Shown: positions 43,013-51,426, counted from the first letter of the stretch. The stretch: DNA of 55,302 nt from Chloroflexota bacterium (GCA_024223125.1 JAAEOP010000595.1:1-55302), one strand, 5' to 3'. Notes: generated by a model not told the origin, from the letters alone. Translations and numbers: made by a program.

Positions 43013-43481
43013 ACTCCTACATAAATATCTAAGACAGGGGCGGGATTATATCAATAGTAGTCCCTGTGATCAACTATTCGTATTCTATCAATAAATGACG
43101 GAGTTTTCGAGTTGTGTATTGAGGTGCTTCTTAAGCCATAATTTGAAAGTATGTTGAGAATTTGGTAGCAAGAAAAGGCATTTTATCAATATGACGCAAG
43201 TTGCTTCTGCTTAATCCTGTTGCCCCAAAATGAATTTTGAGAATGTCTACCTTTGGTTTCTGTTTTTTTCGTAAAAAGAGCGAATATGCAATCGCCCTAC
43301 ACGTTCTCTGGCTCGATGGCTTGACTCGGGGTAATATCTTTGACAGTGTAGTGCAGGCAGCGTTCCCACGATGAGCACATACCGAACCGTAAAGAAGGCA
43401 TTGCCAATTTCCGATGCTTGTGGCACTTGATGACCGAGAAGATTATGGCGAGGTACACAAAGAAGCCGTTCACGAAACTAC
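43013..43481. other. Gene-poor spacer, possibly a decayed gene
   Basis: No gene recognised. Pieces of open frame such as LWLDGLTRGNIFDSVVQAAF and IPNRKEGIANFRCLWHLMTE (plus strand, 43310-43440, different frames) read like broken protein but match no family I know. The section lacks ACGGCCGT, as the transposon scraps do, so it may be foreign. Confidence 0.4.
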
Positions 43482-46400
43482 TTAATACTCCGTCTCTCGC
43501 CCTAAAACCATCAGAATCAAGGCCAGGGTTTTTCCGGCCGAGGCTGTGTTTTCGGCCGAGATTTGGTCAGTGGTGTCTACGGCCGTACGCGACACATCTT
43601 GCCACCCTTCCCCACTCAAACTGATAACCGCATATCCATCCCCATTGCCGCCACGAATTTCCCCTTGGGACTCTAGTTGGGCAATACGATTGTACCGTTC
43701 GGCTGGCTGCTCAAATCGGGCCAGATCGTTGGCAGGGGATGCTTTGGTTCCGGCCAGCCGAGCCGTATTTTGCACCATATCCATGAGACGGCCGTTACCC
43801 CCCGTCGCCGCTACCAAATCCCCATTCCCTTCTAAACCGAGGCCGCGCAAATAGATGATGGCTTCGACATCAAACGCATCTTCAAAAACAGTTTTCGCTT
43901 CTAGCAGGTCGTCCACATTCGGCCGGCTGATCACCAGATCATTTTGCTCCGCCCCCTCGCCGCTGTAGGCTACAAACAGAATGGATTTGTTTGGCGTCCA
44001 GGCCGATTCTTCCAGCACCCGCAGCGCTTCCAACAAAATGCCCACACTGTTGGCATTATCCGTCGCATGGGAATAAATGCCGTCTGGGCCAAGAGGCGGC
44101 ATATCATATTGGGCCATCACCACAATCAGATTCTCATCCAGGCCCTGATTCTCACCGGCCATCATGCCCAGCACATGGATGGCGGGAACATCTTGCTGAA
44201 TTATGCCCGTCATCTTCATCTCGGCCAACGCCTGGGTAGGCACATCAATCACCCCATCCAGCCCCAAATCTTCTCGCTGTACGCGCAAACTTTGTATCGT
44301 TTGTCCTGTACCGGCCAGCAGACGATCGGCCGTCTCCTCCGTAATCCAGAAGATGGGTGCATCCTGCCCGATTTGGGTAGGTAGTCCTTCGTTGACAATG
44401 GGGTTCACCGGAGAGAGGGTAAAGCGGCGCTGTACATCGGTGGCATCATCGGTCACAAACAAAACGGCTTGATGCGGCCGATTACGCAAATAATAAAGTT
44501 CCCACTCATCCAACACCATGACGATATTGTTTTCCAGGTCTAAGGCTTCCAATTTGGGGTAGAGGCGTCGTCCCAACACCACCCGGTCAAGCTCCAACTC
44601 CTTCAAAGCCAGGAAGCGAACCTGTCCGGCGGCCGATCCTAAATTACGAAAGAAGGCTGGAAATTCAGCATAATCTTGTCGATACTCCAGCACATCGCCA
44701 CCATCATTGATAGTGAACTGCGGCTTCTCATCTACCGTCTGGTAAAAACGCTGTCGGGTTTGGGCCATACTTAACCCTTCGCCACCCGATTGTAAACCCA
44801 GAGCGCGGAATTGTTGTTGCAAATAATCGGCCGCATCATAATAACCAGAAGACCCCAACGCTCGACCCATTCGTTCTGCGGCCGTTAGATAATCTGTGTA
44901 AGCAATAGCGTTTTGGGCGTCAAATGTCTCCATGTCTTCCCGATAATAGCGGATGGGGCCAACGTTGTTACGGCTCCAGGCCACCAGGAAGAAGCTGGCA
45001 ATGATTAAAGCGACAGTGTATTTGTTCAGCAAGCGGGAAACGGCGACGCTGTTCTGGTCTACGATGCGCCGCAGCCCTTCAGCCAGCAAGTTAAAGCCCA
45101 TGATGGTGATGAAGAAAGCGGCCGCCGGATAGACAGCCATCCAGGGGTAAGCGCGAGTGACGCCGCGAGCGGCGTTGAGCATAGCCCCCCATTCAGGTAC
45201 ATCGGCAAAAAAGCCAAAATCGGAGGCTGCCCCGCCGCCAATGAAGATGCCGATGAAGGCCAATTCGCCTAACAACACCAACACGGCCGCCGCTTCTAAA
45301 GCCAGCAAAGAAACAAGCATAGGGGCCAAATTGGGCAGCATGTGAAAGGAGACGATGCGGGTGGTACGCTGTCCGGAGGCTATGGCGGATTCGATGTAGG
45401 GCAACGGTCGTATCTTAATCACCTCGCCGCGTACAAATTGCATAATTTCTGCCCAACCCACAAATGACATGGCGATAATAAAGGTACGCATCCCATTTTG
45501 CAGCCCAATCGCCAAAATAAAAATCATGACCAACAGCAACGTCGGGAAAGCGGCTAGAATTTCGGCCAGATTGAGCATGAAGCGGTCAAACCAACTGTCG
45601 GCAAACCAGCCTGTCAGCGTACCCATAATCAATCCTACCAGCAGGCGAATCACAACGACGACGACAGCCAGGGTCAATGTTTGCTGCGCCCCGGCCAACA
45701 CCATCGCTTGAATGTCACGGCCGATACCATCGCTACCCCAGGGATATTCATTGCTGGGTGGGAAAGGAGCCACATAATATTCATCCCCAATTTTGGCCGC
45801 TACCTGAGTGTCGTAGGGGCTACGCGGTGTAAAATCTGCCCCAAACACATAGATGAACGCCAACCCAAGAAAGATAAGGATGCCCATGATTAGGGGGAAA
45901 TTACGCAGGCTGCGTGCCCACGGCCGTCGTCGGGTCGGCGCCACTTCAATTTCGGCTACGCTGTCTTCTCCCTGGCGAGCCAGCAATTCTTTGAAGGGGC
46001 TAGGTTCTGGACCGTTTTTGCGCCGTCGCCACCAAGCAGAAATAGGATTGTGGTGTAGGATTCTAAAAAGAGTATCACTTAATTCTTGCAGCCATTGGCG
46101 CATCTGAAAACGGCCGCTTTTCAAAAATACCGGATCATCTCGCAAACGGGGATCAATGGCTCGGTAGGCAATTTCCAACAGCAAATTGATGGTGATAAAG
46201 ATCAGCCCCAGACAAAGCAGGGAGATAATGGCAAAATCGGTATCCCCGGCGCGTAAGGCGTTGAGTAAATTTTGGCCGATGCCGGGCCAACCAAAAAAAG
46301 TCTCTACAACGGGCAGGCTGCTGAGGGAAAAACGCAAGGCCAAACCGATGACAGTGAGAATGGGTACGGCCGCGTTCTTGAACACATGCCGCCACATAAT

Positions 46401-47096
46401 GGTGCTGTTATACAACCCTTTTGACTGGGCAGTACGCACATAATCTTGGCGCAGGGTCTCTTTGATGGTGACAAAAGTGACGCGGGTGATCTGGGCTAAC
46501 GGCCGTCCGGACAGCACAATCATCGGCAAAATCAGATGTTTATCCCAACCAAAGCCGCCCACCGGAACCAGCGGCGAGCCAAATGTTTTGGTGTACTGTA
46601 TAGCCGCCATTTGCAGTAGCACAATACCAAAAAAACTGGGGACGGAAATCCCGATAATGGAGAGCATGAGTACACTCAGGCTTGCATTCTGGCTTTTGCG
46701 GGTGGCGGCCCAGATGCCAGCCGGAATGCCCAGCAAAACTGCCAGCAGCATAGAAGCAGCCAACAAGCCCAGGCTGTTTATGAGCATCGGGGGCAATATG
46801 TCGGCAATGGGGAGCGGACGGCTAAAAAAGATGCCTCGCTGTGAAACTCCCAAATCTCCCTGTAACAATTGACCGATGTAGGAGACAGTCAACGGCAGGG
46901 CGCTTTGCAATGCCTGGCTAAAGGGCATTCCCTGAGCCATATTCATGCCCAAATAGCTCAGAAAGATAATTGCCAGTAGGGTGGCGACGATATTGACTAA
47001 ACGGCCGCCTAGAAAGGCAAATAGTTTCAGCGAATCGCCGGAGGGTTTGCGGGTAGATTGTACGGTTGTGGATGGTTGTTGAATCGCCTGTGTCAC
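43482..47096 (-). CDS. Fused DppB-DppC-type permease with C-terminal M28-peptidase-like domain
   Basis: A 1204-aa polypeptide. Residues ~25-330 are a DppB/OppB permease (GRLVNIVATLLAIIFLSYLG, GDLGVS, EAA loop DYVRTAQSKGLYNSTIMWRHVFKNA, GIGQNLLNA, DPRLRDDP). Residues ~410-720 are a DppC/OppC permease (WGSDGIGRDIQAMVLAGAQQTL, EAA-like region YIESAIASGQRTTRIVSFHMLPN, final AEGLRRIVD). After one more helix (YTVALIIASFFLVAW) comes a ~450-aa outer domain with M28 aminopeptidase form, including VVMAQYD ... ATDNANSVGILLEALRVL ... ILFVAYSGEG ... DTTDQIS. The M28 His (AHxD) is Gln, the GEE pair is GEG and the late His is missing, so it is probably not catalytic. GTG at 47096 follows GAAGGAG. No SBP or ATPase is adjacent. 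Confidence 0.85.
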   Translation of the reverse strand: MTQAIQQPSTTVQSTRKPSGDSLKLFAFLGGRLVNIVATLLAIIFLSYLGMNMAQGMPFSQALQSALPLTVSYIGQLLQGDLGVSQRGIFFSRPLPIADILPPMLINSLGLLAASMLLAVLLGIPAGIWAATRKSQNASLSVLMLSIIGISVPSFFGIVLLQMAAIQYTKTFGSPLVPVGGFGWDKHLILPMIVLSGRPLAQITRVTFVTIKETLRQDYVRTAQSKGLYNSTIMWRHVFKNAAVPILTVIGLALRFSLSSLPVVETFFGWPGIGQNLLNALRAGDTDFAIISLLCLGLIFITINLLLEIAYRAIDPRLRDDPVFLKSGRFQMRQWLQELSDTLFRILHHNPISAWWRRRKNGPEPSPFKELLARQGEDSVAEIEVAPTRRRPWARSLRNFPLIMGILIFLGLAFIYVFGADFTPRSPYDTQVAAKIGDEYYVAPFPPSNEYPWGSDGIGRDIQAMVLAGAQQTLTLAVVVVVIRLLVGLIMGTLTGWFADSWFDRFMLNLAEILAAFPTLLLVMIFILAIGLQNGMRTFIIAMSFVGWAEIMQFVRGEVIKIRPLPYIESAIASGQRTTRIVSFHMLPNLAPMLVSLLALEAAAVLVLLGELAFIGIFIGGGAASDFGFFADVPEWGAMLNAARGVTRAYPWMAVYPAAAFFITIMGFNLLAEGLRRIVDQNSVAVSRLLNKYTVALIIASFFLVAWSRNNVGPIRYYREDMETFDAQNAIAYTDYLTAAERMGRALGSSGYYDAADYLQQQFRALGLQSGGEGLSMAQTRQRFYQTVDEKPQFTINDGGDVLEYRQDYAEFPAFFRNLGSAAGQVRFLALKELELDRVVLGRRLYPKLEALDLENNIVMVLDEWELYYLRNRPHQAVLFVTDDATDVQRRFTLSPVNPIVNEGLPTQIGQDAPIFWITEETADRLLAGTGQTIQSLRVQREDLGLDGVIDVPTQALAEMKMTGIIQQDVPAIHVLGMMAGENQGLDENLIVVMAQYDMPPLGPDGIYSHATDNANSVGILLEALRVLEESAWTPNKSILFVAYSGEGAEQNDLVISRPNVDDLLEAKTVFEDAFDVEAIIYLRGLGLEGNGDLVAATGGNGRLMDMVQNTARLAGTKASPANDLARFEQPAERYNRIAQLESQGEIRGGNGDGYAVISLSGEGWQDVSRTAVDTTDQISAENTASAGKTLALILMVLGRETEY

Positions 47097-47208
47097 AGCT
47101 TCTCCTTCTTCAAGTTTCTGCTTTGGTTGTTTCTGGTTTATACGGGTCAAGACATCAATATTATGAGGTAGACAACAGTGGAAATCAATTTTATGCAAAA
47201 TGCATGGT

Positions 47209-47235
47209 TTGACAATCATTTCTTTCAGTTATAAT
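47209..47235 (+). promoter_or_regulatory. Sigma70-like promoter of the small two-gene module
   Basis: TTGACA (47209-47214), 15 bp, TATAAT (47230-47235). The spacer is short by two. It lies 36 bp before the GTG at 47271. Confidence 0.5.
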
Positions 47236-47270
47236 GATGTACGAAACCAATATCAATAAGGAAATCAACT

Positions 47271-47399
47271 GTGAGCAGAATTGGAGAAATCCAATACATC
47301 GTTCGTTATGGTCTATATTATCTTGTTATAGTTCAGTCGAAATTGGACACGGTCTTCAAACAGAAAGAGAATAAGAATCAATTAAAAACAAGGATTTGA
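47271..47399 (+). CDS. Small ORF, 42 aa, upstream of RHH protein
   Basis: GTG start after AAGGA (47258-47262), a plausible promoter upstream, and a stop 8 nt before the next ATG. The product reads SRIGEIQYIVRYGLYYLVIV then QSKLDTVFKQKENKNQ. No family is recognised. The middle is coded by the 50-bp repeat also found at 8728-8777. It could be a small partner of the ribbon-helix-helix protein or a remnant of a longer gene; its codon use is AT-rich compared with neighbours. Confidence 0.4.
   Translation: MSRIGEIQYIVRYGLYYLVIVQSKLDTVFKQKENKNQLKTRI
47324..47373. repeat. 50-bp dispersed repeat, copy 2 (inverted)
   Basis: Exact reverse complement of 8728-8777. It covers codons 18 to 34 of the small ORF. 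Confidence 0.8.
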
Positions 47400-47407
47400 A
47401 GACTAAA

Positions 47408-47602
47408 ATGACAAGCAAGAAACGTGAACAAAAACAAGAAGATGGCGTAGAGGCACGAAAGGAGTATTCTGGTAAGTTCAATCTTCGAGTTCTGACCAAA
47501 ATGCATACCGAACTTGCTACCAGGGCGGCATCCACAGGAAAAAGCCTGAATCAATTGGTTTCTGATATGTTAGCTCAGTCCATTCAGACTCATTCTGGTT
47601 GA
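47408..47602 (+). CDS. Ribbon-helix-helix (HicB/Arc-like) small protein
   Basis: A 64-aa protein. GKFNLRVLTKMHTELATRAASTGKSLNQLVSDMLAQSI is the ribbon-helix-helix DNA-binding part known from the C-terminus of HicB antitoxins and from CopG/Arc repressors: a basic N-terminal tail (TSKKREQKQEDGVEARK), one strand (KFNLRV) and two helices. The HicB N-terminal RNase-H-like part is absent, so it is a free-standing RHH or a cut HicB. Start at ATG 47408; TTG at 47396 is possible. It probably represses its own promoter. The small ORF just upstream may be its partner, giving a toxin-antitoxin-like layout. Confidence 0.7.
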   Translation: MTSKKREQKQEDGVEARKEYSGKFNLRVLTKMHTELATRAASTGKSLNQLVSDMLAQSIQTHSG

Positions 47603-47690
47603 TTTTGTTAGCAACAGCGCCTAACATTGGTTGCATCAGAGTACGAGATCAGGGTTCGTTTGCCAATAGAGTTCGTGGGTCTGGATGGGG

Positions 47691-48641
47691 TCATAGATGC
47701 CGCTCAAAAAAATCAATCGTAATCTGGGGATTGTTGACTAAGTATTGGTACCCTTCATAACGCGAGGTAGCTTCCACGTATAAGGGCGCGACCGCATTTG
47801 GCGTTCTGACTGCCATTTGAGCCACATCGGCGGCGCTGCCCCAAGGATCACCATTTCCCTGCACATATAAAATGGGCACATTTCCGGCATGAGCGGCCGC
47901 AGCCCCAGGATGATAATCGGCAAACGGCCGTCCCCCACCCAAACGGTACATTATCTCAGCCAAAGGTACAATCACCATACTTAAAGGGCCGAGCAAGTTG
48001 CGGCCGTAGCGACCCGAAAAAACAGTGGGCGTCGTCGGTTGCACGGCAATGCCCGCTTTAATATCCTTCGTCTGTGGCAGCGTGTACAGGAGCGTATTTC
48101 CCCCGGCCGAAAAGCCAATCACCCCAATCTGATCCTCATCCGCTTCAGAACAGGTTTTCACAAAATCAAGCGCCCCTAACAAATCCTTCGATTCTTCCGA
48201 ACCAAAAGTAAACGGAGGCATGGCCGCACTGTCGCCATGATTGCGCTCATCAAACATCAGTACATTAAAGCCGTCTTTGTGCAAAGCAAAAGCCAACCGC
48301 AGCAGTTCTACCGGCAGCGCCCCAGAAAGACGAGACAAACTGTCATCAGCTGCCGACCCTAGCCGGTTCCACATCCAACCATGCACCATGATGATGGTCG
48401 CGCCGGTTCGCTGCGAGTCGGCCGGCGCTGGAATAAACCAGCCGCTTAAGCGAATGCCATCCAACGCTGGAAACTGCACATTATCATAAGGCAAGCCTAA
48501 TTCACCCGGCGTCACCCACAATCTTTTACGTGTGGGTCGAATCAGTTCCCGCGCAAACAAGGCCGCAATCACAGCTATCAGTCCGGCAACCACCCCTGCT
48601 AACAAGAATAATGCTCGTATCGCCCGCCGAAATAAACTCAT
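47691..48641 (-). CDS. Membrane-anchored alpha/beta hydrolase
   Basis: A 316-aa protein. An N-terminal signal-anchor (ALFLLAGVVAGLIAVIAALFA, about 10-30) precedes an alpha/beta hydrolase fold. HGWMWNRLG marks the oxyanion region, GFSAGGNTLLY holds the nucleophile Ser, and the Asp of NGDPWGSA is the likely acid. A catalytic His is not evident: the usual late position is TSRYEGYQYLVNNPQITIDFF, where His is replaced. So it may not be a normal esterase. It resembles COG1073-type hydrolases. ATG follows GGAGG. The next downstream gene on this strand is outside the recognised unit. Confidence 0.78.
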   Translation of the reverse strand: MSLFRRAIRALFLLAGVVAGLIAVIAALFARELIRPTRKRLWVTPGELGLPYDNVQFPALDGIRLSGWFIPAPADSQRTGATIIMVHGWMWNRLGSAADDSLSRLSGALPVELLRLAFALHKDGFNVLMFDERNHGDSAAMPPFTFGSEESKDLLGALDFVKTCSEADEDQIGVIGFSAGGNTLLYTLPQTKDIKAGIAVQPTTPTVFSGRYGRNLLGPLSMVIVPLAEIMYRLGGGRPFADYHPGAAAAHAGNVPILYVQGNGDPWGSAADVAQMAVRTPNAVAPLYVEATSRYEGYQYLVNNPQITIDFFERHL

Positions 48642-48690
48642 AATACCTCCATAACTATATAGCGAAGCTTCGCCTCAAACCGACCAGTTC

Positions 48691-48748
48691 TTCCCTATCC
48701 ATGTCAGGCAAATTTGCTTTGTTTGTAAAAAATATTCACTAACAAATG
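48691..48748. repeat. 58-bp intergenic repeat, copy 1
   Basis: TTCCCTATCC at one end and AACAAATG at the other bound a 58-bp stretch; the copy at 49600-49657 has the same length. The right halves match at 25 of 28 bases (GTTTGTAAAxAATxTTCx...). Both lie in gaps around the second hydrolase gene. Confidence 0.6.
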
Positions 48749-48787
48749 GTCAGACCTGCGAGGTTTCCAACCAAGTGTTGCATTTGT

Positions 48788-49540
48788 TTAACTTGACCGG
48801 TGAAAAAATTTCATCGTAGGCAACAAGGGAATCGGCCGTACCGTTTGGAATGGGTGGCGTACTCCCGGCAGCACAATCAGTTCTCCATTGGGAATTAAAC
48901 GAGCCAGGCGCAGCGCTTCATTCACCGGAACCAGTTCATCCCGGTCGCCCACACTTACCAATACAGGACATTGTGTATGGGCAACCATCCGTTCTGTAAT
49001 GCCATTGTTTACCAGATAACCAGTCATATCGGCCGCCTGACGCACCAATATGCGCCAATCTCGGCCGCCATGCTCCTGCATCAATTGATCCGCATAAGTA
49101 GGCACTTTTTCAGCCATTGTATTCGGGTCTAACTGTTTATACATTTTGGCAGCAGAGTCTTGCGACCAATAAAATTTGGTAGCGTGCATTAACAACGTAG
49201 CGACACGGCGCGGCTCTTTAAGTGCGTACATCAATCCCAGATAACCACCCAGACTGTATCCGGCAATGTGAACAAGCTGCACCTGCAATGAATCTAACAG
49301 GTCACTGACGTCATACATCATCGTTTCTGGGTCAAGTGTTTTCGCCTTGTTGGTCGAATGTCCGTGCCCACGCAAATCCATCAAAATGATTTGGTAATCG
49401 CTGGCTAAAGGTTTGAGAAACGGCCGCCATTGACTGTATGTTCCCAATAATCCCGGCAATAAAAGCAAAGTAGGGCGATCCCCTGTGCCATGTTGTTCAT
49501 AATTGATAACGCTTCCATCTTTTGCGGTCCAGGTTGGCAT
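48788..49540 (-). CDS. Alpha/beta hydrolase
   Basis: A 250-aa soluble alpha/beta hydrolase. LLLLPGLLGTYSQWRPFLKPL gives the oxyanion hole, MDLRGHGHST the following turn, and HIAGYSLGGYLGL the nucleophile Ser in GYSLGG. The acid is likely Asp in VSVGDRDELVPV and the base His in LPGVRHPFQ. All three triad members are thus present. The substrate is unknown; the layout fits MhpC/menH-like esterases or lactonases. MPTWTAKDGS at 49540 follows GGAG. It lies upstream of the membrane-anchored hydrolase on the same strand but separated by 146 bp with a repeat. Confidence 0.85.
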   Translation of the reverse strand: MPTWTAKDGSVINYEQHGTGDRPTLLLLPGLLGTYSQWRPFLKPLASDYQIILMDLRGHGHSTNKAKTLDPETMMYDVSDLLDSLQVQLVHIAGYSLGGYLGLMYALKEPRRVATLLMHATKFYWSQDSAAKMYKQLDPNTMAEKVPTYADQLMQEHGGRDWRILVRQAADMTGYLVNNGITERMVAHTQCPVLVSVGDRDELVPVNEALRLARLIPNGELIVLPGVRHPFQTVRPIPLLPTMKFFHRSS

Positions 49541-49599
49541 AATTTTCTCCAAAGAGTATACACAGATAAGAAAAACACAGATGCTTTTATATCGGTGCT

Positions 49600-49657
49600 T
49601 TCCCTATCCGTGTATACAAAAATCAGTCAGTTTGTAAATAATCTTCGCTAACAAATG
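49600..49657. repeat. 58-bp intergenic repeat, copy 2
   Basis: See copy 1 at 48691-48748. It ends one base before the acpS stop codon, so on the minus strand it immediately follows that gene. Confidence 0.6.
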
Positions 49658-49658
49658 T

Positions 49659-50024
49659 TTAATCGCCAGTGGCGACTACAAAACCAATGGCATGGGTTTC
49701 TGTATGAGATAAGCTAATAGCCCAATTGGTTAGGCCGCGTTTGGCCGCCAGCGTTAGCGCATTATGGTACAAATGCAGTTCTGGTTTACCTCGTTCATCA
49801 CACACAACTTCAATTTCCTGCCAGCTCACATCGCCAATGCCGGTTCCTAATGCTTTGCTAACTGCTTCTTTGACGGCAAAACGACCGGCCAAACTGGTGA
49901 CACGGCCGTTACAATAATCCCGCTCCTGTGCCGTAAAAAAACGCTTCAGAAAACGGTCGCCGTGCCGGGCAATGCCCCGTTCAATGCGGGCTACTTCGAT
50001 CATGTCAACGCCGGTTGCGAGCAT
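49659..50024 (-). CDS. acpS: Holo-[acyl-carrier-protein] synthase
   Basis: A 121-aa AcpS-type phosphopantetheinyl transferase, which activates acyl carrier protein with CoA. ATGVDMIEVARIERGI at the N-terminus holds the Mg2+-binding Asp, and FFTAQERDYC plus SLAGRFAVKEAVSKALGTGIG contain the second acidic residue (Glu of KEA) and the CoA-binding Lys. SLSHTETHAIGFVVA is the C-terminal signature. MLATGVD at 50024 fits the family; the 20 codons upstream read through repeat DNA. The M16 homologue lies upstream on the same strand. Confidence 0.94.
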   Translation of the reverse strand: MLATGVDMIEVARIERGIARHGDRFLKRFFTAQERDYCNGRVTSLAGRFAVKEAVSKALGTGIGDVSWQEIEVVCDERGKPELHLYHNALTLAAKRGLTNWAISLSHTETHAIGFVVATGD

Positions 50025-50042
50025 ATTAAAAGTTTGCAATTT

Positions 50043-50087
50043 GCAGTATTCAGTTGAGCATACTGAACACTGATTACTGAACACCGA
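50043..50087. repeat. ACTGAACACTGA-type repeat tract
   Basis: Runs of (T)ACTGAACACTGATT between the M16 gene and acpS. The same heptamer family (GTGTTCA on the other strand) is at 20455-20529. Confidence 0.5.
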
Positions 50088-50088
50088 T

Positions 50089-51354
50089 TCACGGCCCAGC
50101 CACAGCCACGCCTATCTGTTTTGTGCTTAAATATTTTTGGGCGGCGGTCTGGATTCGTTCTGGGGTAATTGCCCGTACAGCAGCAGGATATTCCAGCAAA
50201 TAATCCAATCCTAGTTCAAGCAGTTCCATGTCGGTAATAATATCGGCCAAACCATTGTTTGTTTCCAGGGCCATAGGCATGGAACCAGTGCGGTACGCCT
50301 GACTATCGGCCAATTCTGCGGCCGTCACCAATTCATCTTGTATGCGGACAATTTCATCCAAAATACTTTGGATGGCTTTATCAACCACATCGGGAGCGAC
50401 ACCGGCGACGGCCGTCCAGGGCAACGGCCCTAAACCTCCCTGTAATTGGCTGTAAGCAACATAAGCCAATCCTTGCTCCTCACGCACATTTTGCCCAATA
50501 CGCCCCATCATGCCAAACACACCCAGAATGGTATTCATCAGGCTGGCGTCCAAATAATCGGGCGCAGAACGCCGGGGGCCGGGCAGCCCCAGCCGAATAT
50601 CAACCTGATGTTTGTCGGGCATGGCAACATGGGTTTGCAAGCGTTTTTCGGGGCGGGGTTTATCGGGCACGGTCGTCAACGCCTCTTGCCCTTCATTGTG
50701 CCAATCGCCAAACAAAGCGGCAACCTTATCTACGGCCGTCTGCGCTTTTACAGCCCCCACAACTGTGATAATCATCCCCTGCGGCCCATAATAGCGACTA
50801 TGGAAATCGGCCAAATGCGGCCTTGTCAACGTCGCCACCGTTTCAGAATAACCGCCACGGGAACGGCCGTAAGGATGCTCGCCATACAGCAGTTCATGAA
50901 AAGCCAGATTGGCTCTCTGCCCGGTATCATTGGCCCGCATCTGCAAAATCGTCAAAATCTGACTGCGGACTTTGTTTACCTGCTCTTCGAAAAAGGTGGG
51001 CTGTCGCAGCACATCAGCGGCCATGTCCAGCAGCAAATCCATATCTTCTACCAAACCCTGAGCTGAAAACCCGGCCGTGTGATACCCGCTGCTAAAATGA
51101 AGGTGCGCCCCCACCGATTCCAACGCTTCATAAATCTGGTCAAAGCGACGCTGCTGCGTGCCCCGCATGAGGGTCGAGGATGTCAATCTGGCTAACCCGG
51201 CCGTTTCTTTTCTGTCGGCCAACGATCCCGCTCGCACAACCCCTTCCACTACCACCGATTGGGAGGCGAAGTTTTCATACACCAATACCGTTACCCCGTT
51301 GGGTAACAGTTGGCGCTGAATATTTGTTGAATTGGGATAACGGCCGTTTTGCAT
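50089..51354 (-). CDS. M16-family peptidase homologue lacking the zinc motif
   Basis: A 421-aa M16B-type protein. LPNGVTVLVYENFASQSVVVEGVVRAGS is the usual start of the fold, but where active members have HxxEH the sequence reads ETAGLARLTSSTLMRGT (about 51-67), with no His-x-x-Glu-His. The C-terminal half keeps the substrate-binding Arg/Tyr pair in GRIGQNVREEQGLAYVAYS. This matches the non-catalytic subunit of two-subunit M16B peptidases, whose partner has the zinc site; no partner is in the window. The start MQNGRYPNS at 51354 follows GGAG with ideal spacing. The frame stays open for 22 codons upstream through four copies of an 18-bp repeat, so a GTG start at 51420 is an alternative. Confidence 0.85.
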   Translation of the reverse strand: MQNGRYPNSTNIQRQLLPNGVTVLVYENFASQSVVVEGVVRAGSLADRKETAGLARLTSSTLMRGTQQRRFDQIYEALESVGAHLHFSSGYHTAGFSAQGLVEDMDLLLDMAADVLRQPTFFEEQVNKVRSQILTILQMRANDTGQRANLAFHELLYGEHPYGRSRGGYSETVATLTRPHLADFHSRYYGPQGMIITVVGAVKAQTAVDKVAALFGDWHNEGQEALTTVPDKPRPEKRLQTHVAMPDKHQVDIRLGLPGPRRSAPDYLDASLMNTILGVFGMMGRIGQNVREEQGLAYVAYSQLQGGLGPLPWTAVAGVAPDVVDKAIQSILDEIVRIQDELVTAAELADSQAYRTGSMPMALETNNGLADIITDMELLELGLDYLLEYPAAVRAITPERIQTAAQKYLSTKQIGVAVAGP

Positions 51355-51420
51355 GCAGTTCTCCACAGAAATGCAGTTCTCCACAGAAATGCAGTTCTCC
51401 ACAGAAATGCAGTTCTCCAC
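51355..51420 (-). repeat. 18-bp tandem repeat of the ribosome-binding site of the M16 gene
   Basis: On the minus strand GTGGAGAACTGC occurs four times, joined by ATTTCT, and the last is followed by ATG. Each unit contains GGAG at ideal distance from an AT-start-like triplet (ATT, ATT, ATT, ATG). In frame the units code VENCIS. Confidence 0.88.
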
Positions 51421-51426
51421 AATAAT

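Noticed and set aside
45469..46107. Plus-strand frames opposite the permease fusion
   Set aside because: Shadows of transmembrane coding on the other strand.
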